The notes under the pieces are model-generated. The model ran no database searches. It worked only from the letters and a program-made list of their open reading frames with translations, and was not told where the DNA came from. Position numbers and translations under genes: made by a program. 64,000 bases of DNA from Galeruca laticollis. Taxonomy: Eukaryota; Arthropoda; Insecta; Coleoptera; Chrysomelidae. Of this stretch, positions 35,437 to 45,923 are shown piece by piece; within the stretch, counting starts at the first letter, position 1, and each line of letters opens with the position of its first letter. The stretch lies in NCBI GenBank assembly GCA_963921935.1, contig OY998176.1, positions 93,250,910-93,314,909 of the forward strand. Direction: 5' to 3'.

Positions 35437-36110
35437 TTAAAACAATACGCATGCGTAAAAACAAAAAAAAAACACATCCATAGAATACAAAATTATCATA
35501 TTCATAAGAAGTGTATCGCTGTCAACACAGCCAGTACATAAAATTGACATGATGGGAGTTTTGCAAATTAAATTAGAACAGTTATTGCATTTAACTGAAT
35601 GTTTGTTATCATTTTTTGTTGGACACCTTGCGCACTTTCCCCGTGAAGGTCCAGGTACATTCGGTTGTTGCAAAACATTGTCAGGTATATCTTGTTGAAT
35701 GCGAATTCGCTTTCCTATTTTTTTTGGGAGATACTGAGACGAGGAGCGAGATATTTGATGATTTTGTACTAATTCCATTACCACTTGCTTCAGAAATACT
35801 CTCCATTTAATGTTCGTTGTGTTTTCCTTTTTCATTTTATATATAACCAGAGCATTGTGAGCAGCAACATTTAGAAGATGGAAAAAGACTGCCATTGTCC
35901 ACCTGTTTCTTCGCCTTCCTACATTATATGTAAGGCAAAGTTGATCACAAACATATACTCCCGCCTTTGTACAGTTATAAAATGTGATTAGTTCTGGTTT
36001 ACGCAAATCTCCAGTGGCGTCATCAATTTTATCATCATGGTGCATGCTTGACACTTAAATGACACTCTTTGATTTTTTAGGTACTGTTATAGTTATTAAA
36101 GTTTATCGTT
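35437..36110 (-). pseudogene. piggyBac-like transposase, C-terminal half
   Basis: Minus: PKKSKSV, a TAA at about 36058, then SSMHHDDKIDDATGDLRKPE, TFYNCTKAGVYVCDQLCLTY (the third catalytic motif, where the first Asp of the usual GVDxxDQ is Tyr), NVGRRRNRWTMAVFFHLLNV, KWRVFLKQVVMELV, PNVPGPSRGKCARCPTK and the Cys-rich tail KCNNCSNLICK, ILCTGC. The N-terminal half lies at 38525-39443 on the same strand. The two parts are adjacent in the protein and are separated by a 2.4-kb insertion. The ORF runs to 35437, past where the family normally ends. Confidence 0.85.
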
Positions 36111-37049
36111 ATATTGTTATATTTCTTTATTATTATTATTCTATTTTCGGCTAGCTCAAATTTTTATTTTCATTCCATATTATAAATTTTTTTTTAGAAA
36201 AAATATAGAAAAACAATTTCCAATCTTTTCAGTCTATTTGTAGGTTCAAAATTGTATTATGGGTCCGGTGCACTTCGCGACCCTCCGAATTTTGGAGCGA
36301 TTTTTTTTTACTAGAAAGCCCTATTGTTATAGAACATTTTAAGAGAAAAAAATTCTTGGATTATGCACTTTTGAAAGAGAAAATCGCAATTGAAAGTACT
36401 AAAAAACCGCCATTTTTTTAAAAAATTTGACATTTATGTCTAGATTTCAGATAATCACAATTTTTAGGAGGAGAAGGAAATGTACAACGTTGCCAGTTCT
36501 CAATTCCGTGAGTCGTGACGGCTTGGAAATAATTTACACAAGATTTAATTATCTTCATGATCTAAAATATATTGAAACTGTACTTTATTGGACGTTTTAT
36601 GTATGCTCCACAGGTACTAACTTAGTTCGTATATTTTATGTGGTTGGGATAAATATAAAAACTATGTATATGTTTGTGATTGTTAAAAATTAACGTTAAA
36701 TGTTCCGATAAGTATAAATATTCTTTTTATAACGAGGGTATTGTTGATACTTAAAGGTGGATTGTTTTATTCAATTTTAGTCATATTTTATATTTATATT
36801 GGTATTATTTTATATTTGACAAATGTTCAATTGAATAAATTGACAAATATAATTCGATTTGTGCTATAGAGCACTCTAGCGAACTGTCATTCAATTTTAA
36901 ACAAGACATCTGTGGGTCATACCATAGACAAACCAAATATGGTTATTTCTTTATGGGTCGTACACAGCTGTAGAGTGCATTGTACACAACGCTTGTTTAA
37001 AACCCTTTAACACGAATTTTAATCATTTTTACAATAGCTAATCGTGCAA

Positions 37050-37160
37050 ATGCCTGCTTTTTGTTGTGTTGAGGGATGTGGAAAACGTGGGGAAAAACAC
37101 AACGTGAAGTTTTTTCGAATACCCTCGGTTACAAACGCGCATTTTCAAAATCTGTCGATA
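37050..37160 (+). pseudogene. THAP domain start (P-like transposase remnant)
   Basis: MPAFCCVEGCGKRGEKHNVK, followed by FFRIP: the first half of a C2CH THAP zinc finger, with CxxxC-type cysteines at CCVEGC and the FFRIP strand. THAP fingers bind the ends of P-type transposons. After SVTNA the frame runs into a repeat unit (37137-37293) and the second half of the finger (the conserved Trp, the C-terminal C..H and the AVPTIF box) is not found. Confidence 0.6.
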
Positions 37161-37525
37161 GCTGTTCACTCAATTGGGTATATATTCGTAATAGTATACC
37201 TATTTGAGCACGTATTATTTCATAATAATGTGGATAATCATTTGAGTTATTGAAGATCGGATTTCCCTTTGAAATAGTAAAGCAGATTGATATTGCGAGC
37301 GAAGCGAGCGCGCCGGTTCGACGTTTCGCAATTCGCGCGCGCGAATTGCGAAACGTCGAACCGGCGCGCATTTTCAAAATCTGTCGATAGCTGTTCACTC
37401 AATTGGGTATATATTCGTAATAGTATATCTATTTGAACACGTAATATTTCATAACAATGTGGATAATCGTTTGAGTTATTGAAGATCGGATTTCCGTTTG
37501 AAATAGTAAAGTAGATTGATATTCA
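37137..37525. repeat. ~157-bp direct repeats flanking a perfect 62-bp palindrome
   Basis: 37137-37293 and 37366-37525 are near-identical ('cgcgcattttcaaaatctgt' to 'tagattgatatt'). Between them, 37308-37338 and 37339-37369 form a perfect inverted repeat without a loop, very rich in CpG (core ttcgcaattcgcgcgcgcga), unlike the AT-rich surroundings. Confidence 0.85.
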
Positions 37526-38524
37526 TATATCTATTACAACACAAAATTAATTCAACTGAAAGAAAATAAATACCATTTGACAACGCCGCTAAAAATCACA
37601 TGATGACAGAAAAGTCTCCTAATTTGTGACCCTGGCTGCCTAGACATAAGATGTCAGTGTCTAATTTATAACCTATAAGTGTCAAGTGAAAATAATGATG
37701 CCTAAGAATATTTTTTTAAAATTGGCAAAATTAAAGTGTTTTCTTCCGGTTTTTTTTGTGAAACAGACTTATATTTAGTTCGAGATAATAACCTTAACAA
37801 TTTAAATTGAAAATATTTATCGTAAAATAGCATTAACTAGTGTTGAAAAAGTACTATTTTTCGAACTAAATTCGTGATTTTTAAAGTAATTACTGAATGA
37901 TCCAGCGAAATGTTTGTTCTAATCTACTTAATTTAAGGTAAGCTATCAAACAAAATTAAAATTAACATAAAATTCGGAGGGTCGCGAAGTGCACCGGAAC
38001 CATTTATTATATACTAAATTCTTACATATTATCTATAAACTACTAATCTACTATTTCTAATAATAAATACCTTCAGTCCTCAAAATTGTCCTTTTCTAAC
38101 AAATCGTTGTATAGTCCGTTTCTAAGTTCTCCAGTTTACACACAAAGTCCATTCACATTGTCCCAAAATTGTCTCTTAACTCCTCCAGTCCCTTCGAACA
38201 TGTTCACTACCTAATTTTCGTCCTTCTGGGAACCCTCACTTATAAGTTTGTTTCACTTTTCAAATGTCTATTACTTCTTCTCACCAACACTTCTTATCAT
38301 AAAATATTTACATTCCTAATCCTCAATTTTACAATCTTTATCAAACTTAAAACGCATTTTCCAAAAAAATTTCATCTCCTACGTGACAGTTCCCAACCTT
38401 CTGACATTCTTCTCTCGAATTTTTTCAACTTCATGTCACCAATGTATATTTTTGGTTATGGAACTGTCACATTAAACGTCATCCTAATATTAAAAGATAT
38501 ATTTTAAATAGTGAATCATAACAG

Positions 38525-39443
38525 TACGTAAGAAACTATTGTTATATCTTCCGTAAAACCAGAAAGACTACTTTTTTCTGGCCTCGTTCTAGCAGGAAGA
38601 AACTCTTTCCGAATCTCCATTTTATTTTTACGCAAGGTACCAAGGTACAAACCATCGTCAACTTATAATCCGTGAGTAATGACCTCACAAAAGGTATGAT
38701 TGTATACAAATTATCGGAAGTCACATTACGATTGGTATTATTTATTGGTTGAACCAGACGTTTTACAATGTCTGACGGCGAATAACTGGTTCTATACAAA
38801 CCTTCTGGATGAGTTCCTGCATATATTTTGAAGGATTTCAAATAAAATGTCCTGGCATCTACCATAGCAAACACTTTAATGCCATATTTGCCTGGTTTGT
38901 TTCGCATATATTGTCAAAAGCTGCAGCGACCACGAAAGGGAATCAGTTGTTCGTCGATTGTAACATATGCTCCTGTTGAATAAGAAGAAGAGACATTTTC
39001 TGCCAAAATAACAATAAACTGTCTAACGGCAACGAGCTTATCTGTCTGTTTTTTTTTTCATCTCGAGTTGCGAGGTTGTCAAATCTTAGACATCTCAATA
39101 GGAAAAGAAATCTTTTAGACGACATTGTTAGGGGAAACAGTTCACATCCTGTGCAATCTGTTGCCCACAACTCCTCAGAATTTAGATGCGAAGACTTCAA
39201 AAAGCCACTAAGAATAAGCGGACCTATGAATGCGCTCATTTCTTCATGTGTTACATCCTTGGCGTCTCTTTGTCTTGCAAAATTTCCTCGCACATTCGCA
39301 ATATACATATTTGTATATTTCACAAGTAAATTCAAAATTCTTTTATCAAAAAATAAAGAAAATGTTTCGAGAGGAGTGGATGCATTTCTTGCACTTTGTC
39401 TTGTAACTAGTAAGCAAGAAACAATGTCTTCTGGTTCTAACAT
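38525..39443 (-). pseudogene. piggyBac-like transposase, N-terminal half
   Basis: Minus: LEPEDIVSCLLVTRQSARNA, FFDKRILNLLVKYTNMYI, DVTHEEMSAFIGPLILSGFL, LWATDC and KRFLFLLRCLRFDNLATRDE (the start of the DDE_Tnp_1_7 fold). After a stop near 38943 it continues as MRNKPGKYGIKVFAMVDART (first catalytic Asp), GLYRTSYSPSDIVKRLVQPI, RNVTSDNLYTIIPFVRSLL (second Asp) and DYKLTMVCTL. A frame change near 38640 follows, then the break at 38524. Residues upstream of 39443 (KRKVEKNYFTGK) extend the gene to about 39500 with a stop. It continues at 36110 downward. Confidence 0.85.
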
Positions 39444-39499
39444 TTACCGGTGAAGTAGTTTTTCTCCACTTTACGTTTTGATCTCTGTGTAAAAGTAGT

Positions 39500-39960
39500 T
39501 TACTGATTGTACCTGTTCGTCTTAACGTTCCTCCTTAATGCTATCTTCACTAGCATTGCATGAATAAACTGCGGGAAGAGAATTAAGAAAAGGGCAAAGG
39601 ACTGTGTGGTGACGTATCAGTAGCCAGTTCATAATTATTCATACTAGTGATTGCGTTTAATAGAACGACCACCCCTAAATAGGGGCAAACACTATAATGA
39701 AAAATATGTTGTATATATATGTACAATGTAAAATAACGATGTGCATCTACAAATGTTTTTTCAAAATCACTTTCTATATCAACTCCATCATCCGCGCTAT
39801 TCCGTCTTCGGCCAACTTATTAATAATATTATCTACAACAGTATCAGAAAGTGGTTCATTGTTCATAAATGTATTTTCAATCTCTTTAACATGGTCACAT
39901 CTGACTTAAAAAAATTGCGAAAATTGTGTCAAAAATTTCATTACAGAATTCTTTAACCTT
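39500..39960. other. Unassigned stretch
   Basis: Should contain the 5' end of the piggyBac element and the 3' UTR of the Tc1-like remnant; no termini identified. Confidence 0.3.
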
Positions 39961-39961
39961 T

Positions 39962-40510
39962 GTGAAATTGAAGGTAACATTCCGTTTGGCCACAAATTCC
40001 CGCCCAAACACTTTCGATCGGATCTAAGGCCGGGTAATAAGGGTGTAGCCTTAAAACTTGCAATCCATGTCGAATAAATAATTCATTAATTTTATAAGTT
40101 TTGTATTGCGGTTTGTACATTTTTGCAACGTTATAAAGATCCGGTTTTAACATTTGTTCACTGTAATATATGTTTCTTTCATAAAGCCAGTTTTCCAATT
40201 TTTGTTTAGTCCAAACATTCTTAGGTAATTTTTCATTGAGAACATTGTGATGTGGGGCGTTATCAATTACTACAACAGCGTTTTTTGGTAGGTTTGTAAT
40301 ACCTTTTTCTTGAACCTACTTCTCATAATCTTAGTACGCCATTTCATTATGATAATCTACTATTTTTGATTGGGAGTTCCACATAATATCAGCATTAGGT
40401 ACAAAACCATTTTCACTTCCTGCATGCACAATGATAAGCCTATTACCTTTCGAAACGGGTTTTCTTGATCCTTCGTTACTCTTGCCGCGGTTCGTTAAGC
40501 AAACTGCATT
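39962..40510 (-). pseudogene. Tc1-like (DDE_3) transposase remnant
   Basis: Minus: IIVHAGSENGFVPNADIMW, SKIVDYHNEMAY (stop), QEKGITNLPKNAVVVIDNAP with HHN after it (second catalytic Asp), NEKLPKNVWTKQKLENWLY, then GLQVLRLHPYYPALDPIESV (the Glu that completes DDE) and WAGICG. The first catalytic Asp lies upstream and is not recognised. In-frame TAA and TAG near 40330-40340. No TIRs found. Confidence 0.75.
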
Positions 40511-40514
40511 GGTA

Positions 40515-41215
40515 CTACAAAATGAATCATTGTGACACTTGATTTACAATATACTATTGTCTCACCCTAATGTCACTTTTTTAAATCGTTTCACAAATAA
40601 ATATTTTATGTACGAAAATCGATTTAAAAAATTTACTATAGAGTGTAAATTTGTTAAATAATTACTTTGGTTTAAAAATGTTATGCAATTATTGAAACTT
40701 ACTTTTGTTAATGGAATTGTCGACTTGACATCGTTTGCCTCTTCGGTCGTTAAATTTTAAACGTTCATAATCATTTCACGACACTGCTCACTCAACTTTA
40801 CTCTCTGGAATCGCCATAACATGTTAGTATTGCACAACCCCGGTAATCACACTTTTCTCTGAACTGTACTGTCGAAACAAAACTTACGAATTCTGCCAGC
40901 GAAGTGGGCTCTTGCAATCCGCATTCGTCTTTGCTACGGCGCATCGGAAGTGACTAAACTTCCGACTGCCAAAATTAATTTGCCAGCCTGTATAATATAT
41001 CACCTAAAACTATCTTATTAATTAATATTTTTCCGTTCGATACTGTAACAACTCTTTCGCTAGGGCCAATTGATATTTGGAATTTAATATCGAATGATTT
41101 TCTAAATTTATTTGGCTGTATATCTCAATCACTAACAAGACACTCGTTATTCAAATATATGTTAAATTTCATAGAAATCAGGTCATTGATATACTGATAA
41201 TGCAGTCGAAGACGT
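40515..41215. other. Unassigned stretch
   Basis: No motif, frame or repeat recognised. Confidence 0.3.
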
Positions 41216-41220
41216 CGTGG

Positions 41221-42560
41221 AAATCCTAGAATATTTACCTTAACATATGATCCCTGTTAAATGCTCGAAAAACTGGTATGTTAGTCTGAAACTGCATGTT
41301 TTTTGCTTCCAGAGAGTTTGAGATTGATATAATCGAATTCAATATGCAATTGGGATAAAAATGTTTGGCAATGATAGGCTTTAAGATTGATTTTATACTA
41401 CCAGTGTCTATAAGCAGTTTTAATGGGGATTTAGAGCTACTAATATAAGGTTTATTTAGACGTAATGTATAGTTTGTTGGAGTCATGGGGATTACTGAGG
41501 CACTCTCTTGAAAATGTTCACAGAAGTCATCATGCGTCTATTCGTATTTCGTCCCGATGTAGTCGTTAGTAAATAATTGTTCAGCTATGAAATTTGGCCT
41601 TCGGCCATTATTTTGAAATTAGTTGTTTCTAACATTACTCAATATATTACTTTATGATAAGGGTTTTCTTGAAATTGTAGAAATAGTCATTGGTTCATGT
41701 TATGGAATGCAAAGATGCGTAGGAAGTTGATTGAAAACATTAGGGGAAGGTCCGAATGTTTCTGAATTAGTTGGGTATTTACTGTGTTGTAATGTAATAG
41801 TTGTGGTTGAAGGTGAATAGGTTGACAAGACCACGCAGATATAAATACTCAGAAGTACGGTGCGATAAGTAAGAAGAAGATGAGTGATTATTATAATGGT
41901 GATCGTGGTGTGGATGAGTTCGGGGACCGTCTTTCTGATTTTTGAAACTATTTTTGCTTTAGTGGGACCTTTGATCGTTTGAATGAGAATAAAGTGATGC
42001 GTCTTGCTTTAAATGCCCGTTGTTCCTTAAAGTACCGGTGCAGTCAGCCATAAATATATTTAATGCCTTATTGTCGCAAAATTGCATAAGAATGCTTCCC
42101 TCATTTTGGTTAAGATTATTCTTATTACTAATCCTTTGTATGAAGCCGCTCCTCATTAATTGCTACTTATTCTCGAATTCTATTAAATTTTTATGCGGCC
42201 CAGTTCGCGTGACCTCTTGCGGTTAACGTTCTAAATTACATTTGTCCGCAAAACATTGCATAAGCGCACCTTTTAGCAATTCCGAACTATTTAATTCTAT
42301 TCTATCCCCCACCATTAATTAGACTTTTCCGACAGAGTTTCCTGAATATATTCAAAATATGATCGTCGCGATTACGCTATCGCAAAGAAAAATAAATTCG
42401 TGTCCTCATCATAGGGTTTGATATTCGAAATTTTTAACTTAAACTTCTCCCATTGACTGCTTGGCATTTTAAGTTTGCTTTTAATACTTTGACTGCTAAT
42501 ATTTTTTAAACTCTTAAGATATTCTACTATGGAATCAGTATCGATCATAATGTTTTAATT
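41221..42560 (-). pseudogene. Gypsy-type gag and protease fragment
   Basis: Minus. The upper part (42540-42160) reads as a decayed Gag (KLKMPSSQWEKFKLKISNIK; FADKCNLERNPQEVTRTG) and continues through IQRISNKNNLNQNEGSILMQ, NKALNIFMADCTG (41959-42156). The lower part (41235-41530) ends in PYISSSKSPLKLLIDTGSIK, the aspartic protease active-site triad DTG in the context seen in 17.6/297-type Gypsy elements. RT and everything after the protease are missing. Multiple stops and frame changes. No LTRs seen. Confidence 0.65.
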
Positions 42561-43855
42561 AATTACAAATAACATTGTCTCAACCACTATCCTACCAAAA
42601 TTAATGAAAGTAAGGAAACGGGTAAGATGAAACTTCGCACTTACCTCGATGGTTTTCTGCCTAGTTGTACCTTCCTCGAGATATTATTGTTCACTCAAGT
42701 AACTGTACCACAGAAGGGACGATTTCCACTGAAGGGATAATTTCCACTGAAGTGTCGAGTTCTACTGAAGGGACATGAATTTGTATTCTGTAAACACCCT
42801 AGGATAACACGCGTTATCCTACTGACTGCGCCAGATACGTATTTCCGGACTGAAATATCGTTTTAAAAAATTTATTTCATTCAACTCTTACGATGAGAGA
42901 TATTAGTCTGGCAGTGGTTCTACAAAAATGTTAAAATTACTGAAGCAAGCATGTTAATAATTTTAGATAATTTCTAAGTAATGATATTCAATATGGTACA
43001 CGTGCAGCGAATTATGAATCTGCAATTCACCCGTATTTTTTCATGGGCTGTTTATATACTCGCATTAAAAAACTACCAATATGACTAAATGCGTTTTTAT
43101 GAACACAGAGTGTAACGGTAACAATGAGAATGTGTTTCAAATAGTCATAATTCTCATCTGTATTTGGAGACTCTTAATATCTTGAAGGGATATATCTGAA
43201 GTCGTATTTCAATAAAAAAGAAATAAATGTTTTCTAGAAGTATAATCAATAGGATATACATCCGAAATAATTAGATGATTACAACCGGCACGTGATGTTT
43301 GATCTATATTCCTCTAAATAAAAGTAAGTTTCGAAGAAAAAAAATTATCATGATAAATATCTTCCCACGTGGCTTTGCCGGAATAAAAATATTTTGAAAA
43401 TTATAAACATGATGAAATAGTAATTAAAAGAAGTACCGGAATTATAGGGAAATATATTACATTATTCAATCCAATCCTTTTTTATAAGTATATATCATGT
43501 AAATATTCAATAGACGAGATAATTTGTTGTTAACTTCTGTAAAACTGAATAAAATAATTAGTAAGCTGAAACAGAAATTAAGTAATATTGAAAACTTTAT
43601 TATTGATAATATTCGAATGACAAATAGTTTCATAGTTTGTTTGGTTAATTGTCAGGTCATGTAATGACATAATTGTCAAGAATAATTTAGATCTCATTAA
43701 TATCAATCATAGAATATGACCACAAGAACATAGAACAATACATTCTGAACAAATTTTAGATTGAACGATGAAATAAAACAATTTCATTTGTTCAAAACTT
43801 CATTATATTTGAACTAATGATCAATTTAAACTAGTTACCCAACAATCACAGACTG
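42561..43855. other. Unassigned stretch containing empty-site paralogue of 33441-35436
   Basis: 42840-43010 is the uninterrupted counterpart of the flanks of the RTE-like insertion at 33595-35350. A short perfect palindrome (taggataac, four-base loop, gttatccta) lies at 42791-42812. The rest is AT-rich without motifs. Confidence 0.5.
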
Positions 43856-44165
43856 GCTGGTCCGATAATGGCACGAAAGTGTTTTGCTGAACTGCCGCAT
43901 CCGGCCCGCTTACAGCTCCCGGCTCGGCGTGTAGGTAGGGCATGTATGCCAGGTCATAAGGTGGCTAAGAGTAGGCTGGCCAACCATTCAACCACGGCAA
44001 CGCCTTTGAATAACCGACGACGGGCCGATGGTAGAAAGCCGGTAAAACCGACGACGGGCCGATGGTAGTTAGCCGGTAAGTGCACGGCATGCCAACGATG
44101 GCTCGCAAAGGGGCAATCCTCTAGTAAGCCACCATTTATCGGCCAGACGAATATGCGCAGACGTA
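43855..44165. other. Isolated GC-rich block with duplicated 20-bp motif
   Basis: About 300 bp much richer in G+C than any neighbour. 'cgacgacgggccgatggtag' occurs twice (about 44016 and 44049) and a variant ('ccgacgacgggccgatgg') overlaps. A plus frame at 43868-44068 is basic and Pro/Arg-rich but probably compositional. No RNA gene structure recognised. Confidence 0.5.
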
Positions 44166-44344
44166 GATATATAAAAAAAATAAAAAAGATTTTAATAGTA
44201 AGAATTAAACGGCACAGTTTTTAACAACTATAACAAAATACCCTAATTTATAATTGAGTAATGTAACAAATGAAAATGGACTAATCGCCTGAAATTAAAA
44301 TCTATAAATACAATAAATTACATATTTTTTACTTTTTCGATTGG

Positions 44345-44452
44345 CTCTTCCTCCTACTCTATCTGGAGCATTTTTGAGCCAATTGCGAATAGCATTAACT
44401 ATTTCCGAATTTTTCGCGTTTGCTGTTTCCGGGTTTCTTCGAACGGCTCCTT
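44345..44452 (-). other. Orphan coding-like fragment (possible exon)
   Basis: Minus translation AVRRNPETANAKNSEIVNAI followed by RNWLKNAPDRVGGRANRKSK is free of stops and looks protein-like. It is preceded by a pyrimidine-rich AG boundary at about 44453. I do not recognise a family. It may be the last exon of a lost TE or host gene. Confidence 0.3.
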
Positions 44453-44459
44453 AAAAATA

Positions 44460-45170
44460 TTGAAATAAATGAAAGTTTCGACACACTGTGCCCTCTTCAG
44501 ACAAACTGGATTCTAAAATAAATAAAAAATAAATTTTCTCAAAAAGGCAGTGTGTCGAAATGTAATATGTAACGAAAGTTTCGTAAAATAAAGTGAAAAT
44601 CATGAATTTCTTCTTCTTAAATATTAAAATGGACAAATTAATCAAACATTTTTTTACAAACGTGTTAAAAATCCCACTAGCGTTAAATATGTTAATCTAA
44701 GGCAACAGTACCTTGAAGACTTTATAGTTCTTTCAACACTTTATATCATATTAACATCATTAAAAAAATTATGGATTTTAAAATTGTTGATTATTGATAC
44801 CTTAATATAATTTAATTATTATAATAACTTGATATTTTTATATCTTACCATATGTAAGTTTCAAAACTTTTCAAGCTTTTGTAAGCTACCTTTCTAATTT
44901 TCCCCTATCCAATTTAGACTCAGGGATAGCTCACGGCTCACCAAAAGTGACAAATTTTTTCTTGTTATGTCGTATTTGCAATTAGCATTCAATTTGGAAT
45001 AGCAGTGAAAGGTAGTAAAAAGTAGTATTTTAAAATCAAGTTACCATTTTGTTAAAGTAATCTTCGTTCAATGATGATTCGTTAAACTCTTGGAGCTCCT
45101 CGTAATCTTTGAAACGAAGCTGATCATCCAGTTGTTAATGCTGGGCCATCTTATTATTGTTTGATTCCAA
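44460..45170. other. Unassigned AT-rich stretch
   Basis: The left part contains a short inverted motif around 'cgacacactg' / 'cagtgtgtcg' (about 44480 and 44551). Otherwise nothing recognised. Confidence 0.3.
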
Positions 45171-45176
45171 AACCAA

Positions 45177-45400
45177 GCTTTGCCATTCAGCTATCAGTTG
45201 CGAATGACCACAGATGTCCGTATCGGCAAAATGGTCGATCGACGTCACGGTTTTCGAAGAGGATGTAGTTCAATATTCTGCGTGGTAACAGCCAGGAATG
45301 TGGTTGTTTTTCCCATCGAAGAACGGTCAGACCAATAAGTTGAAATTATTGAAATTTCGACTAAAAGCAGGTGTAGTAGAAAATCGAAATTTATGTTTCA
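45177..45400. repeat. ~220-bp direct repeat, copy 1
   Basis: 'gctatcagttgcgaatgacc' to 'gaaaatcgaaatttatgt'; copy 2 lies at 45652-45865 with about 85-90 percent identity. On minus this copy continues an apparent reading frame (DICGHSQLIAEWQSLVLE, then LRFKDYEELQEFNESSLNED) to a possible donor ATG|GTAACT at 45046. Confidence 0.75.
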
Positions 45401-45651
45401 TATAGACACCACGTATTTCATGAAATTGTATTCATTTTATTTCATACGACTAATACGGTCGAATTTATGTTGGTTCGCAACTGAAAGTGGATATGGCGCC
45501 ACCTGACTATTTCTCGCTTGTGTGTAACTACACGAGCCAAGTAGAAGTTGTCGAAGGACGGAATCTTTAGTTCGGATAAAAGAGAGTCTGAACTGGAAGG
45601 CATTACGGCACTTTTGAAGAGACTCAAGAAGATCGAAACGCGTCAGTGTAC

Positions 45652-45857
45652 TATGCCATTCCGCTATCAGTTGCGAATCACCACAGATGTCCGTGAAATG
45701 ATCGATCGACGTCACGGTTTTCGAAGGGGATGTAATCCAATATTCTGCGTGGTATTAGCCGGGAATGTAGTTGTTTTTCCTTCGAAGAACGGTTAGGCCA
45801 ATACATCGAAATTATTGAAATTTCGACTAAAAGCAGGTGTAGTAGAAAATCGAAATT

Positions 45858-45865
<8 letters not shown>
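45652..45865. repeat. ~220-bp direct repeat, copy 2
   Basis: Counterpart of 45177-45400. Its minus frame (VTSIDHFTDICGDSQLIAEW) diverges after the shared part into an unrelated continuation down to 45437. The right end runs into a TA microsatellite at 45862. Confidence 0.75.

Positions 45866-45920
<55 letters not shown>
45862..45920. repeat. (TA)n microsatellite, left side of LTR element
   Basis: TA dinucleotides continuing directly into the left LTR. A matching tract follows the right LTR at 55403-55470, so the element sits inside one microsatellite. Confidence 0.9.

Positions 45921-45923
<3 letters not shown>

Larger units (their letters stand above)
36263..38002 (+). mobile_element. P-like (THAP-bearing) element with ~30-bp TIRs
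   Basis: The left end (CCGGTGCACTTCGCGACCC, followed by 'tccgaatttt', about 36265) and the right end (complement, 37969-38000) are perfect inverted repeats of about 28 bp. Inside, a THAP-type N-terminus is encoded at 37050. Size is 1.74 kb and no long transposase frame is present, so it is non-autonomous. Long TIRs plus THAP point to the P superfamily. The expected 8-bp target duplication is not clear. Confidence 0.65.
36084..38524. mobile_element. 2.4-kb insertion in piggyBac gene, TA-flanked, CTGTTAT ends
   Basis: The piggyBac reading is broken between SYV (right, 38530) and PKKSKSV (left, 36078). The insert begins CTGTTATAG and ends CATAACAG, inverted over seven bases, with TA on both sides (36082-36083 and 38525-38526). 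Inside is a P-like element at 36263-38002. The outer sequence (about 180 bp left, 520 bp right) has no coding. The family is unknown. Confidence 0.6.

Noticed and set aside
35616..35810. Plus frame opposite the piggyBac C-terminus
   Set aside because: Antisense shadow of the recognised transposase frame.
43868..44068. 66-codon Arg/Pro-rich protein in the GC-rich island
   Set aside because: Frame explained by composition and the duplicated 20-mer; no family motif.
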